From the NCBI RefSeq assembly GCF_003688935.1, contig NZ_REGE01000008.1, positions 34,385 through 98,384 on the forward strand: a DNA stretch of 64,000 nucleotides, written 5' to 3'. The translations under genes were made by a program, and so were the position numbers. Shown piece after piece: positions 47,369 through 57,460 of the stretch. The notes beneath the pieces are model-generated. The model was not told the DNA's origin and made no database searches. It was given only the letters and a program-made list of their open reading frames with translations. This DNA is from Corynebacterium macginleyi (GTDB taxonomy: Bacteria; Actinomycetota; Actinomycetes; Mycobacteriales; Mycobacteriaceae). The first letter of the stretch is position 1. Each line of letters starts with the position of its first letter.

Positions 47369-48208
47369 TTACATGAGGTCTGATTTACGCAACTCTGGGG
47401 TGGTCACAAAATCTACCAGCCGCTCGACTGCGCCGATAAGGCTCGAGTCTAGGTCCCGGAATGAATGAACCGCATTATATATATGCCGCCACCCTTCGGA
47501 GGGCTCGGACCATCCCACGCGGCGGCAAATCCCGGTCTTCCAGTCTTCGCCGCGAGGTACCTCCGGCCACGATTGCAGGCCTACCCGTTGTGGTTTGACT
47601 GCCGCCCAAATATCGACAAAGGGATGGCCGGTAACTAGGACATGTTCCCCCACTGACTCGGTCATGCGTGTTTCTTTCGAGTCTTTGACCAGGTGATCCG
47701 CGAGCACACCTACCCGGCGGCCGGGGGCGGGTTTAAACTCGGCCAGCCTCTCATCGAGGTTATCCAAGCCTTCGAGATATTCCACGACCACGCCTTCTAC
47801 CCGCAAGTCATGCCCCCATACCTTTTCTACAATGGCGGCATCGTGGACGCCTTCGACCCAGATGCGCGATGGCGCCGCAACCTTGGCCTCCACGTTTTCT
47901 ACCCGCCTAGAGCCAGAGTTCGATTTACGGGGTGCTTGCTTGGGCACATACCTCGTGAGCGTCACCGGCTGACCTTCTACTAAGAATCCGCCTTTAATGA
48001 GGTTAAATACTCGCTCGACGCCGTGGCGATCTTCTAGCCGCACGACCTCACCAAAAACGGTCTTATCCACACCTAAAACGGCACCCACGAAGTCATCGCC
48101 GCGCACTTCCACCACCATTCCCGGCTCTGCCGGTACTTGCGGGTACTGGGTAGGCTTGCTACGTCGGTGCCCGGCAAAAATATCTCCGCCATAAGGATCT
48201 AAGCTCAT
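47369..48208 (-). CDS. DUF3097-family protein
   Basis: 279 residues. N-terminal beta-rich domain (VVEVRGDDFVGAVLGVDKTV) and a TOPRIM-like core with WVEGVHDAAIVEKVWG, GVLADHLV and GHPFVDIW. This architecture fits actinobacterial DUF3097. The acidic Glu and Asp suggest metal binding as in small-topoisomerase-like nucleases; activity untested. ATG start, divergent from the next gene. Confidence 0.8.
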   Translation of the reverse strand: MSLDPYGGDIFAGHRRSKPTQYPQVPAEPGMVVEVRGDDFVGAVLGVDKTVFGEVVRLEDRHGVERVFNLIKGGFLVEGQPVTLTRYVPKQAPRKSNSGSRRVENVEAKVAAPSRIWVEGVHDAAIVEKVWGHDLRVEGVVVEYLEGLDNLDERLAEFKPAPGRRVGVLADHLVKDSKETRMTESVGEHVLVTGHPFVDIWAAVKPQRVGLQSWPEVPRGEDWKTGICRRVGWSEPSEGWRHIYNAVHSFRDLDSSLIGAVERLVDFVTTPELRKSDLM

Positions 48209-48241
48209 GGCCCGATAGTCTATCTACTACACTTGCTCGCC

Positions 48242-49015
48242 ATGGATATGCGCGCCGAAGTGTGGTCCCCTCTCCAAAACTCCGCCATCTGGCTAGCTGC
48301 GTGGTTGTGGGGACATGAGACAACAGATGAGCTGCTCGATGCCCTGACGGAACTGGGCGGGCGCCCCGAATGCTTTGATGAGTCCCCCTTCATCGATGTA
48401 CTCGCGCTGCTGCGGGCCGAAACCAACGAGCTTACCTCTCAACCAGGCGGGGGCGGGGAGCCTCTCCTCCGACTTATATTATCCGGCCCGGGTGAAGCGC
48501 CCGCACTTCCAGCAGGGTCAGAATCTGCTCGTCCGGCGGCGCACAGTTCAGCCGGCGCCATCGTTGTGCGCACCCATGATCCGGGATCCTCGCTCGTCCT
48601 TATCGCCTATCCCCGCCGAGCACACACGGCATGGCAGGTCATCCGCGAGGACCAACCTCTGCCCTCACCAGCCTGGCTGAGCCCCGGCGAAGCGGACGCC
48701 TTGTTAACGCGGGCGACGGATGAATCCGCCGATCTCATCACGGCCACCGGCTATAAATCCACCGCGCTTAGTAATCCACGGCTCACGGTGGGTACCCTGA
48801 GCGATTTCTATGACACACCCGGCCTGCCGCAGGCCACCCCACCACGTGCCGCTAAGCTCCTAGCGCGCGCGGACCGCGTTGCCGCGATCATCGAAACCGT
48901 TACAGATAGGATCAAGGATCACAGCCTCGATCCGCACCTACTCCGCTTATGGCGTCATATCCGGCAAGCGCGAATGACGGGAGTAGCGTATTCGGCAGCA
49001 GAATTCGCTCGCTAG
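48242..49015 (+). CDS. Hypothetical protein
   Basis: 257 residues, no signal peptide or transmembrane segment, Ala/Leu-rich with an N-terminal WLAAWLWGHETTDELLDAL stretch. ATG at 48242 chosen because TACACT ends 9 nt upstream (leaderless-like). Convergent with hemH. Probably a conserved corynebacterial protein; no function recognised. Confidence 0.7.
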   Translation: MDMRAEVWSPLQNSAIWLAAWLWGHETTDELLDALTELGGRPECFDESPFIDVLALLRAETNELTSQPGGGGEPLLRLILSGPGEAPALPAGSESARPAAHSSAGAIVVRTHDPGSSLVLIAYPRRAHTAWQVIREDQPLPSPAWLSPGEADALLTRATDESADLITATGYKSTALSNPRLTVGTLSDFYDTPGLPQATPPRAAKLLARADRVAAIIETVTDRIKDHSLDPHLLRLWRHIRQARMTGVAYSAAEFAR

Positions 49016-49035
49016 GCCAGGCGCGCCCACGGTGT

Positions 49036-50109
49036 TTAGTTGGCGCGGATATCACAGCAGCCTGCAGCGCAGGGCACACCGTTGGTGGTGCACCCCTGTA
49101 CGGTGACATTCCCGCTGGTCTCCCACGGTCGTCCCTGCTCGAGCTCTTCCAATAGATCCACGACCATGCCCGCAAATCGTTGGGAGGGGCCAGCGGTGCG
49201 AGCACGTTCGACCTGAACGCCCATCTCATCGGCAGCAGCCTGCAGCTCGGAATCCAAGTCCCAAATGACCTCCATGTGATCGGAGATAAAACCGATGGGG
49301 CACACCACTACTGCATCTACCCCGTCGTGGTCATGGATTGCGGTGGTGTGGTCAACGATATCTGGCTCCAGCCATGGCGTCTTCGGGTTTCCGGAACGCG
49401 ATTGCCACACCAAGTCATAATCTGAGATTCCTGCGCGCTCGGCCACCAGCCGGGAAGCTTCGGCGACTTGTCGGGAGTAGAGGTTCTTATCCCCGTCTGC
49501 GCCACCGACATTATCGTGTGCATTCGGCACGGAGTGGGCTGTAAACAGCATGCGAGCCCTGCCTATCTTCTCGGCAGGGATACGCTGCCAGGCTTCTGCG
49601 ACGGCATCAACCATCTCCGCGATGAACTTGGGGTGGTCATAAAACTGCCGCATCTTAGTGAACTCAATTTCAGGCAGACCCTTATCTGCGAGGTGCTGCC
49701 GGATTGCAGCAATGTCTTCATCGTATTGTCGGCATGCTGAGTAGCCACCCCAGGCAGAGGTTGCAAAGACGGCCACCTTGCGAATGCCCTCTTGCGCCAT
49801 TTTCTCTGCTGTAGCTGTGCCAAACGGGTGCCAATTCCGGTTACCAAAATAAACCGGTAGATTATGTCCGCGTTTTTTCAACTCGGATTCGACATTACGA
49901 ATAATCTCCCGATTCAGGGCGTTAATCGGGCTTATCCCGTCAAAGTAGTAGTAGTGTTCGCCCACTACTTCCAAGCGTTCGCGCGGAATGCCACGTCCCC
50001 GCGTGACGTTCTCTAAAAACGGCACGACCTCCTCATTTCCTTCCGGGCCACCGAAAGAAAGAACGAGGAGGGCGTCAAATTGTTGAGCAGAATGCTGTGC
50101 GTCAATCAT
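49036..50109 (-). CDS. hemH: Ferrochelatase (coproporphyrin type)
   Basis: Inserts Fe2+ into the porphyrin in haem synthesis. 357 residues with SFGGPEGNEEVVPFLENV, FTAHSVP (metal-site His), and CPIGFISDHMEVIWDLD (catalytic region). The C terminus holds clustered cysteines (QGCTTNGVPCAAGCCD), compatible with the actinobacterial [2Fe-2S] cluster. By lineage it likely acts on coproporphyrin III (CpfC). ATG start. Confidence 0.94.
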   Translation of the reverse strand: MIDAQHSAQQFDALLVLSFGGPEGNEEVVPFLENVTRGRGIPRERLEVVGEHYYYFDGISPINALNREIIRNVESELKKRGHNLPVYFGNRNWHPFGTATAEKMAQEGIRKVAVFATSAWGGYSACRQYDEDIAAIRQHLADKGLPEIEFTKMRQFYDHPKFIAEMVDAVAEAWQRIPAEKIGRARMLFTAHSVPNAHDNVGGADGDKNLYSRQVAEASRLVAERAGISDYDLVWQSRSGNPKTPWLEPDIVDHTTAIHDHDGVDAVVVCPIGFISDHMEVIWDLDSELQAAADEMGVQVERARTAGPSQRFAGMVVDLLEELEQGRPWETSGNVTVQGCTTNGVPCAAGCCDIRAN

Positions 50110-50140
50110 GCCATAAATAGTAACAACCGCACGGCTAAAA

Positions 50141-51514
50141 TTAGAGAAGGCGCACTACATCCGGGGTCGCACCAGCCCAGCGCACAGGGGAAACCTGTAC
50201 ATTTTGCCCGGACTGTGGGGCCTCAATCATTTGGCCATTGCCCAGGTAGATCGCAACATGCTGGCTGCCACCGGGTCCGTAGAAGATAAGGTCGCCGCGT
50301 TGTATATTCTCGCGCGAGACCTTTTTGCCCATTTGGTATTGCGCACCGGAATAGTGCGGAAGATTCAGTCCGGCTGCGGCGAATGCATACTTAGTCAAAC
50401 CGGAGCAATCAAAACCTTGTCGGCCGTAGTCACCAAAACTATCGGCAACTCCGCCGTCCCGGAGGCCACCGGTTGGACCATTATTGTCGCCACCGCCCCA
50501 CACATATGGGGTTCCAATCGCAGATTCTGCGCGAGCGATTACCGCTTCAATCTGGCTGCTATTGCCTGAGAGAAGGCTGCCTGGCTCTTGACCGATAGCG
50601 GAAGAATCAGTGCTTGCCGATGGCGCCGTATCAGGACTGCCCACCCCTAGCAGGTCGGCCGTTCCCTCCATCAGTGCCCGCACATCATCTTGGTCTACGG
50701 CGGCGGCAATCTCACCCGCAATATCTATGACTTCAGATGCCGAGGATCCACTGCCATAGTCCACAGTATTAAAGGACGGTTTAGCCCCCTGGTTGAGGAC
50801 GGTGCCGAATTCCGCCTGCGGGGTGGTTGCCTCCCGTTGCTCCTCTACAGCAGCGTCATCAGGGTCCACCGCGTTAAACGGAGTTACATCTGGGACTATC
50901 TCATCAGTAAAGGATTGAGTCTTGTCTTTATTCAAGCTATTAGACTTGACTGAAAGATCTGGAGAGGCATCCTCAACTTCTATTGAATAAGGTTTATAGC
51001 CTTGACTTTGCCCCGTTGGGAGTTCGCTCTGCTGAGCTACTTCCAGCGCCTGCTGCCGCTGAGCAAACGCCGCTTCGGCAAAATTGCGCGTAGCATTCAT
51101 TTGAGCTTCTCGCTGGGCGAGGTTACGGCGATGCTCCACCAATGCCGATTCGGCTGCACGTTTGTCAGCATAAGCCTGGTCAAGTTCTAATTCACTTTCC
51201 GCAACCGCCGGATCGGCCGAGATCAGGTCAATGCGTTGCGCCGCAGCTGCAGCCCGTTCCTCTGCCAGGTTGACCAGCTTCCGCAGCTGGTCTATTTGCC
51301 GCTGCTGAGCATCAACATTGGAAACAGCACGGGCAATAGAGTCATCTACATCGGTGCTTGTAGCTTCTTCGACCACTCCAGTTTGAACGGGATGGGAGTG
51401 CTCGTCCGCTCCGGCGGGGTCAACGGCGGTCAAGGGCGATAGCGCTGCGATGCCTGCGACCGCAGCAATAATTGCGCGAACGTGTCGTATGCGCGGTAGA
51501 CGAATGGTGGCCAC
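50141..51514 (-). CDS. NlpC/P60 cell-wall endopeptidase (RipA-like)
   Basis: 457 residues: N-terminal signal peptide (RIRHVRAIIAAVAGIAALS...), a long coiled coil (about residues 70-190), a low-complexity linker, and a C-terminal NlpC/P60 domain with catalytic Cys in GFDCSGLTKYAF and His in QHVAIYL. Cuts peptidoglycan stem peptides during cell separation. GTG at 51514 chosen for AAGGAG 9 nt upstream; the frame stays open to 51703. Confidence 0.88.
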   Translation of the reverse strand: MATIRLPRIRHVRAIIAAVAGIAALSPLTAVDPAGADEHSHPVQTGVVEEATSTDVDDSIARAVSNVDAQQRQIDQLRKLVNLAEERAAAAAQRIDLISADPAVAESELELDQAYADKRAAESALVEHRRNLAQREAQMNATRNFAEAAFAQRQQALEVAQQSELPTGQSQGYKPYSIEVEDASPDLSVKSNSLNKDKTQSFTDEIVPDVTPFNAVDPDDAAVEEQREATTPQAEFGTVLNQGAKPSFNTVDYGSGSSASEVIDIAGEIAAAVDQDDVRALMEGTADLLGVGSPDTAPSASTDSSAIGQEPGSLLSGNSSQIEAVIARAESAIGTPYVWGGGDNNGPTGGLRDGGVADSFGDYGRQGFDCSGLTKYAFAAAGLNLPHYSGAQYQMGKKVSRENIQRGDLIFYGPGGSQHVAIYLGNGQMIEAPQSGQNVQVSPVRWAGATPDVVRLL

Positions 51515-51880
51515 TGGAATTTTCTCCTTTTTGGACCACCTTCCTTTTGAGAAGGGGACATAATGGGCCGCACCTGGGCATGGGAATGCCCGAGAGACCC
51601 TAGGCCTAGCTTTTCGCACAGCAGCATGCCCAAAGTCTGAGGGGGTGCGCACTTTTGCTAAAGCTCTATGACGAAGACTTGAACCAGTAGCCTCACGACT
51701 CAATAACGATCAATCGCTACTATTTTCCCATGCCAGCGACATGTATAGTGCACTGTCTCCACGTGTTGTACGCGGTGCAATGCGAGTGCGAGTGTTCTAG
51801 CGCTGCAGGGAGCAACTGCTCTCCCCGCCACAGGGCCAACCCTGGATTGGCGTATCTTCATCGAGCTTTACTTGTCACAT

Positions 51881-51975
51881 GCGGCGAGTTGAGGTAAACG
51901 ACAGAATCCGGGCTCTTCGCGCGCTGCGCTTAGCACGGTGAGAACTGCCCTATGGTGTGTGGCTCAACTCGCCGC
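51881..51975. repeat. 13-bp inverted repeat, 69-nt spacer
   Basis: GCGGCGAGTTGAG at 51881-51893 and its perfect complement CTCAACTCGCCGC at 51963-51975. A transcript of either strand would fold into a stable long hairpin with internal structure, as in a small structured RNA. Confidence 0.7.
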
Positions 51976-52815
51976 GGCGCAGAAGTACAGCTTCAAGCCT
52001 GAGCTCGTTCCTGCGAGGGCAAGCGGCCACAAACCATGAACAGGCCACACGATGCTGGCCCTAGTGTGATTCCGGTGCCCTCATTCACTCATTCTGTGCG
52101 TCCCCGACTGGGCTCTCCTGCGAACCCCATGGCTAGATCCCGCTTCACCGGGATCCCCGCATCGAAGGGTTCGCCAAAGAACCACACTCGCATACACACA
52201 CGATGGAGCTCTAGCGACCTTGTCTCACTACTTTAAGGAAGGTGGGTGATGTTTATTTTTCGAACGTTGTCATCACTCAAGTGAACAGTTTTCTGGCCTC
52301 CCATTCGAGAGGTCCCTCATGGTTCATTGACTCCCAAGTACCGTCAATTGCTCAATTCCCGCGAGGAGTGCTTCCCCACATGCCTGCGTGAATCTTCAAT
52401 TGACCGTCAAGGCTAAGCCCATGAACTCAGTAAGATATTCATACCCCTTGAGTCGACACCCGAATCATACGTCACGACACGCTCTTTTCACACACGTTCC
52501 ACTTAAATCCGTGGAGTCAAGTTAAACCACATGACATAGCAGACGCATCTCACCTGCAAGAATTTCTTGTTGTCCCATAATTGTTATTTACATCACTTGC
52601 AATTGCCAATGTTGATGCCCAGAGGTTGCCGGTACGGATGGAATCGAGAAACACTACCGCCACAGCACCACCCCCGAAGCTCCACTCCCCCAACCGCAGT
52701 CAACCACTAAGCCTTTACTTTCCCCCCTCCCCCACTCTCCTGTCAGCTTGGTCCGTTAACGGTTTTCTTGGTTCCCTAGCGTCCGAAGCGGACCGAGGGA
52801 TTACTTTGGGAAGTA

Positions 52816-52836
52816 AACAAATTACCCTAATTTGTT
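52816..52836. promoter_or_regulatory. Operator-like dyad
   Basis: AACAAATTA-CCC-TAATTTGTT: perfect 9-bp arms with a 3-bp centre. It is directly preceded by a second dyad, TTACTT-TGGG-AAGTAA (52801-52816). Their size and symmetry fit a dimeric repressor site. The regulated promoter is not obvious. Confidence 0.5.
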
Positions 52837-52952
52837 GACGACTATTTTCTAGAGAACTCGAGGAGGCTTTCGGAGCCCCTCGGTGGAGCGGCGGACTACG
52901 GCACCGCGTACACCCTCAAAATGTAGGGCGCGGTTTCTTTGAAGGCCGGTAC

Positions 52953-53432
52953 TTAACCTCGAACCTCGCGATAGCGAGAGGCCTGCCTATAACTTAAGCC
53001 GCCGAAAAACAGGGCGAACACGGACACGACAGTGACGATCGTGACCATCGGAAAGCTACTTTGCTCTAACCCCGCATAGTACTGCTGTAGGAGATCGATT
53101 TGACTTAACCCCGGCGCAAGTTGGGCTTGGGAAGATTCAATATCCGCGCGGCTATAGTTCTCGCTGACCGAAGCTACATGGCGCGGTGTCTGCACGATGA
53201 CGGTATGCAGATCCGTAGCGTCATATAATTCTTGTGCAATATCGCGTGCGTCAGCCGCTTTGGAGACAGGCACATCGACGACAGCGAGCCCATCACCCTC
53301 ACGCAGCCGCCCGGCGACGTTTTCATTTAGCTGAACATCCGATGCTAGGGAGGGTGTCGAATAAGCTACGCCGTCCTGCCTGAGCTGCTGGGCTAGCTGT
53401 GGGACGTCCACTTCACCGGGAACCAAAATCAA
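52953..53432 (-). CDS. Rv1476-like single-pass membrane protein
   Basis: 159 residues. Soluble N-terminal domain (residues 1-120) with mixed alpha/beta character, then one membrane helix (VTIVTVVSVFALFFGGLSY) and a basic tail. Sits between the NlpC/P60 gene and acn, matching Rv1476 between ripA and acn in Mycobacterium. Function unknown. A start further upstream cannot be excluded. Confidence 0.78.
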   Translation of the reverse strand: MILVPGEVDVPQLAQQLRQDGVAYSTPSLASDVQLNENVAGRLREGDGLAVVDVPVSKAADARDIAQELYDATDLHTVIVQTPRHVASVSENYSRADIESSQAQLAPGLSQIDLLQQYYAGLEQSSFPMVTIVTVVSVFALFFGGLSYRQASRYREVRG

Positions 53433-53797
53433 TCCCCTCTCTCTTCTTTGCTAGTACGGAAGCTTATGCACCCGAGATCGGGGGTTGCGCACTGGGCTTG
53501 TATCGGTGTTTTCTCTGTTAAAGATAAAGGTTACCGCCCTTGCCCACGCGGTTAACGCGCCGGGCGTAGCAAAAAGCTTTAAACAGAACGCTTGTCCCGT
53601 TACAATGAGAACAACGGAAAGGTTTTACCTCTACAATAAGTGGGTAAACCATCGCGTTTTTGCCGTCTTAGGCACTGCGGGCCCCATGGCTTCGTCTCGA
53701 CCACTCTGTGGTCGCGCACCTTTTGCTTATCCCGCAACTCCAGTAGGCGGCCAGAAAAACAGAACAGACTGCTTATCAACAAGGAATGGAGCTCCCT
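53433..53797 (+). promoter_or_regulatory. acn promoter and leader region
   Basis: 365 bp without a gene. It contains the acn promoter with a candidate AcnR operator (listed) and a 5' leader of about 185 nt. The leader includes a perfect hairpin near 53698-53714 (CGACCAC/GTGGTCG). Confidence 0.7.
53578..53606 (+). promoter_or_regulatory. acn promoter with candidate AcnR operator
   Basis: -10 TACAAT at 53601-53606 with a weak -35 TTTAAA at 53578-53583. Between them lies CAGAACGCTTGTCCCG (53584-53599): the left half matches the AcnR motif CAGNAC exactly, the right half (GTACTG) in 4 of 6 positions. The overlap with the core promoter fits repression. Confidence 0.55.
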
Positions 53798-56614
53798 GTG
53801 ACTGAAAGCTTGAACTCCTTCGGAGCCAAGAAGACCCTTGACGTCAATGGTAAGTCTTATGACTACTTTGACATCAACGCGGTTCCTGGCATGGAGAAAT
53901 TGCCCTACTCCCTCAAGGTGTTGGCAGAAAACCTGCTGCGCAATGAGGACGGTAAAAATGTTAACACGGACCACATCAAGGCCCTTGCCAATTGGGATCC
54001 AAAGTCTGAGCCAGATACTGAAATTCAATTCACTCCGGCCCGCGTCCTCATGCAGGACTTCACCGGCGTTCCCTGTGTGGTCGACCTTGCAACGATGCGT
54101 GAGGCCGTATCCGCACTGGGCGGTACTCCAGACCAGGTTAACCCCCTGAACCCGGCCGAGATGGTTATTGACCACTCAGTCATCGTTGAGGCCTTTGGCT
54201 CCACCGACGCTCTTGAGAAGAACGTTGAAATCGAGTACCAGCGCAACGAAGAGCGCTACCAGTTCCTGCGTTGGGGTGCTGAGAACTTCTCTAACTTCCG
54301 CGTTGTTCCCCCGGGAACCGGGATTGTCCACCAGGTCAATATCGAGTACCTATCCCGCGTTGTCTTTGACAATGAGGGCCTCGCTTACCCGGACACCTGT
54401 ATCGGCACCGACTCTCACACCACCATGGAAAACGGCCTCGGCATCCTGGGCTGGGGCGTCGGTGGCATCGAGGCAGAGGCCGCCATGCTAGGCCAGCCGG
54501 TATCGATGCTCATCCCGAAGGTCGTAGGTTTCAAGCTGACCGGGGAAATCCCGACCGGCGTTACCGCAACCGACGTCGTCTTGACCATTACGGAAATGCT
54601 ACGTGAGCACGGCGTGGTCCAGAAGTTCGTGGAGTTCTACGGCAACGGCGTTAAGTCCGTCCCGCTGGCTAACCGCGCCACCATCGGCAACATGTCGCCA
54701 GAGTTCGGCTCTACCGCAGCCATCTTCCCGATCGACGAAGAGACCACCAAGTACCTCGAGCTCACCGGTCGCCCGCAAGAACAAATTGACCGCGTGGAGC
54801 AGTACGCCAAGGCCCAGGGCATGTGGCTAGCAGAGGACGCCCCGGAGCCGGAGTACTCCGAATACATCGAACTCGACCTATCCACCGTTGAGCCATCCAT
54901 CGCCGGTCCTAAGCGCCCGCAAGACCGCATCCTTCTTTCGAAGGCTAAGGAACAGTTCCGCAAGGATCTGTCCAACTACACCACCGATGACGTATGCGTG
55001 GACGAGTCCTCCGCTGAGGCCAAGCGCATGTCCGCTGAAGGCGGCGCACCTCGCAACGAGGATGTCACGGGTGGCTTGAACAAGTCGCGTAAGGGCCACG
55101 GCGAATCCGCCGCCGCTGGCGCTACGGGACGTCACTCCAACCCGATCACCGTTGAGCCTGACAATGGTGGCGAATACACCCTTGACCACGGCATGGTAGC
55201 AATCGCCTCGATCACCTCTTGCACCAACACCTCCAACCCATCCGTTATGGTGGGTGCAGGTTTGATTGCACGTAAGGCCGCTGCGAAGGGGCTGCGCTCC
55301 AAGCCATGGGTCAAGACCATCTGCGCACCTGGTTCCCAGGTGGTTGACGGCTATTTCCAGCGTGCAGACCTCTGGAAAGACCTCGAAGCTATGGGCTTCT
55401 ACCTCTCCGGCTTCGGCTGCACCACCTGTATTGGTAACTCCGGCCCACTGCCTGAAGAAGTTTCTGCAGCCATTAACGAAAACGACTTAGCAGCGACCGC
55501 AGTTCTGTCTGGTAACCGCAACTTTGAGGGGCGTATCTCCCCTGACGTAAAGATGAACTACTTGGCGTCTCCAATCATGGTTATTGCCTACGCTATTGCC
55601 GGTACCATGGACTTCGACTTTGCCCAGCAGCCGCTGGGCCAGGACGAAGATGGCAACGATATCTTCCTGGAGGACATCTGGCCGACCCCGCAAGAGATAG
55701 AGGACACCATCCAGTCCGCTATCTCACGCGAGATGTACGAAGCTGACTACGCCGACGTCTTCAAGGGCGACGATGCATGGCGCAACCTGGATGTTCCTGA
55801 GGGTCAGACCTTCGAGTGGGATGAGGATTCCACCTACATCCGCAAGGCGCCATACTTCGAAGGGATGCCTACCGAACCGGATCCAGTCCAGGACATCAAA
55901 TGCGCTCGCGTTCTTGCTAAGCTGGGCGATTCCGTCACCACCGACCACATCTCTCCTGCATCCGCCATCAAGCCAGGAACCCCGGCTGCGCAGTACCTGG
56001 ATGACAACGGCGTTTCCCGCTCTGACTACAACTCCTTGGGTTCCCGCCGCGGTAACCACGAGGTCATGATGCGCGGTACCTTCGCCAACATTCGCCTGGC
56101 TAACCAGCTGGTAGATGAAACCGGTGGTTATACACGCGACTTTACCCAGGAAGGCGCACCGCAGGCATACATCTACGATGCATGCAAGAACTATAAAGAA
56201 GCCGGGATCCCACTGGTTGTTATCGCTGGTAAGGAATACGGCACCGGTTCTTCCCGTGACTGGGCTGCAAAGGGGACCAACCTGCTGGGCGTGAAGGCGG
56301 TAATCACCGAGTCCTTCGAGCGTATCCACCGCTCGAATCTCATCGGAATGGGCGTTATCCCGCTGCAGTTCCCTGCGGGCGAATCCCACGAGTCCTTAAA
56401 CCTGGACGGCACGGAGACCTTCGACATTGAGGGCATCACCGAGTTCAACGACGGTTCCATCCCGAAGACAGTTCACGTCACCGCTACCAAGCAGGACTCC
56501 GACGAAACCGTCGAGTTCGATGCTCATGTACGAATCGACACCCCGGGTGAGGCCGAGTACTTCCGCCACGGCGGTATCCTACAGTACGTGCTGCGCCAAA
56601 TGGTGAAGAGCTAA
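53798..56614 (+). CDS. acn: Aconitate hydratase
   Basis: TCA-cycle enzyme, citrate to isocitrate, AcnA/IRP1 type. About 938 residues. [4Fe-4S] ligands lie in [11 protein letters not shown] and [12 protein letters not shown]; swivel-domain [16 protein letters not shown] is intact. GTG 53798 has GGAG 6 nt upstream; ATG 53786 adds four residues and is the alternative. A low-complexity insertion near residues 410-440 ([20 protein letters not shown]) is typical of corynebacteria. Regulated by AcnR. Confidence 0.97.
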   Translation: MTESLNSFGAKKTLDVNGKSYDYFDINAVPGMEKLPYSLKVLAENLLRNEDGKNVNTDHIKALANWDPKSEPDTEIQFTPARVLMQDFTGVPCVVDLATMREAVSALGGTPDQVNPLNPAEMVIDHSVIVEAFGSTDALEKNVEIEYQRNEERYQFLRWGAENFSNFRVVPPGTGIVHQVNIEYLSRVVFDNEGLAYPDTCIGTDSHTTMENGLGILGWGVGGIEAEAAMLGQPVSMLIPKVVGFKLTGEIPTGVTATDVVLTITEMLREHGVVQKFVEFYGNGVKSVPLANRATIGNMSPEFGSTAAIFPIDEETTKYLELTGRPQEQIDRVEQYAKAQGMWLAEDAPEPEYSEYIELDLSTVEPSIAGPKRPQDRILLSKAKEQFRKDLSNYTTDDVCVDESSAEAKRMSAEGGAPRNEDVTGGLNKSRKGHGESAAAGATGRHSNPITVEPDNGGEYTLDHGMVAIASITSCTNTSNPSVMVGAGLIARKAAAKGLRSKPWVKTICAPGSQVVDGYFQRADLWKDLEAMGFYLSGFGCTTCIGNSGPLPEEVSAAINENDLAATAVLSGNRNFEGRISPDVKMNYLASPIMVIAYAIAGTMDFDFAQQPLGQDEDGNDIFLEDIWPTPQEIEDTIQSAISREMYEADYADVFKGDDAWRNLDVPEGQTFEWDEDSTYIRKAPYFEGMPTEPDPVQDIKCARVLAKLGDSVTTDHISPASAIKPGTPAAQYLDDNGVSRSDYNSLGSRRGNHEVMMRGTFANIRLANQLVDETGGYTRDFTQEGAPQAYIYDACKNYKEAGIPLVVIAGKEYGTGSSRDWAAKGTNLLGVKAVITESFERIHRSNLIGMGVIPLQFPAGESHESLNLDGTETFDIEGITEFNDGSIPKTVHVTATKQDSDETVEFDAHVRIDTPGEAEYFRHGGILQYVLRQMVKS

Positions 56615-56678
56615 GCACTTAATGCGACGACAAAGTACTATGCTTCTGGGCTTAGTGCTCGTTGCTGAGTGTGATGAC

Positions 56679-56723
56679 GCGGGGTCGCACCGCTCTCTCC
56701 CCTAGAGGGCTCTGCGGTCCCGC
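56679..56723 (+). terminator. acn terminator
   Basis: GCGGGGTCGCA / TGCGGTCCCGC arms with a 2-bp internal mismatch, then a T-rich stretch (ATTTGTTCATTGTTGTTC). Confidence 0.65.
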
Positions 56724-56806
56724 ATTTGTTCATTGTTGTTCTATGTTTGTTTCACAACATACTTAACTTAAAGTATTAAACAGCCCTAAAAGGAGACGAC
56801 CTCACC

Positions 56807-57382
56807 ATGCCAATCGTGAGTGAATCTGAGTTAAATCGGCGTCGTCACGAAATTCTCGTTGGTGCGCGGCATTGCTTTGCCGAACACGGCTACGAGGGCG
56901 CGACGGTCCGGCTCTTAGAGCAAGCCACGGGGAAATCACGGGGCGCCATATTCCACCACTTTGGGGACAAGGAATCTCTATTTCTTTCATTAGCCCGCGA
57001 AGATGCCGCACGTCAGGCAGAAGTAGTGGCCAATAACGGCCTCGTCGAGGTCATGCGGGAAATGTTGCGCCACCCAGAACGCCACGATTGGCTCGCCACG
57101 CGCCTGGAGATCACTTCCCTATTGCGCACGGACGCCTCGTTTGCCGCTCGGTGGAAAGAACACCAGTCCATCCGTGACGAGGCCATCCGCGCCCGACTCG
57201 CATCCAACGCGGAGCAAGGCCGTCTGCGCGATGATGTGGATATAGATACCCTGGTCAGCTATTTGGAAACCTTTATGGATGGGTTTATTAATAGGCTTGC
57301 CTTAGGGGATACGGATGGTCTGGAGCGTGTCCTCGATCTGGTAGAGCAATCCATTCGGAGTTCTAGGTCTCCACAGCGCTAA
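56807..57382 (+). CDS. acnR: TetR-type repressor AcnR
   Basis: 191 residues with an N-terminal TetR HTH (RRHEILVGARHCFAEHGYEG, then LLEQATGKSRGAIFHHFGDK). Located directly after acn, as in C. glutamicum where AcnR represses acn and also senses citrate/Mg2+. ATG with AGGAG about 12 nt upstream. An imperfect dyad near 56758-56776 may be for its own control. Confidence 0.93.
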   Translation: MPIVSESELNRRRHEILVGARHCFAEHGYEGATVRLLEQATGKSRGAIFHHFGDKESLFLSLAREDAARQAEVVANNGLVEVMREMLRHPERHDWLATRLEITSLLRTDASFAARWKEHQSIRDEAIRARLASNAEQGRLRDDVDIDTLVSYLETFMDGFINRLALGDTDGLERVLDLVEQSIRSSRSPQR

Positions 57383-57432
57383 CCGAGCCCATTACGTTGT
57401 TGACAGTTCCGTTTGCGGTCACCCAGGATTCG

Positions 57433-57460
57433 TAACCTGCCCCCATGCTGGGGCAGGTTA
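57433..57460 (+). terminator. acnR terminator
   Basis: Perfect 11-bp hairpin TAACCTGCCCC / GGGGCAGGTTA with a 6-nt loop. A pyrimidine-rich stretch follows downstream. Confidence 0.78.

Larger units (their letters stand above)
51515..52952. other. Second gene desert of about 1.4 kb
   Basis: No supported protein-coding gene in any frame. The first 200 bp is the NlpC/P60 promoter and leader. The rest holds a 13-bp inverted repeat (51881-51975), a stretch whose minus strand is very G-rich (52670-52735), and operator-like dyads at 52801-52836. It separates the NlpC/P60 gene from the Rv1476-like gene. Confidence 0.7.

Noticed and set aside
51515..51720. Cyclic di-AMP (ydaO) riboswitch before the NlpC/P60 gene
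   Set aside because: Such riboswitches occur before cell-wall hydrolases in some actinobacteria, but the conserved ydaO sequence blocks are not visible here.
51900..51956. Resemblance to RNase P RNA (ACAGAA..CCGGGCT, CCATAGGGCAG)
   Set aside because: The two similar pieces lie on opposite strands and the rest of the conserved core is missing.
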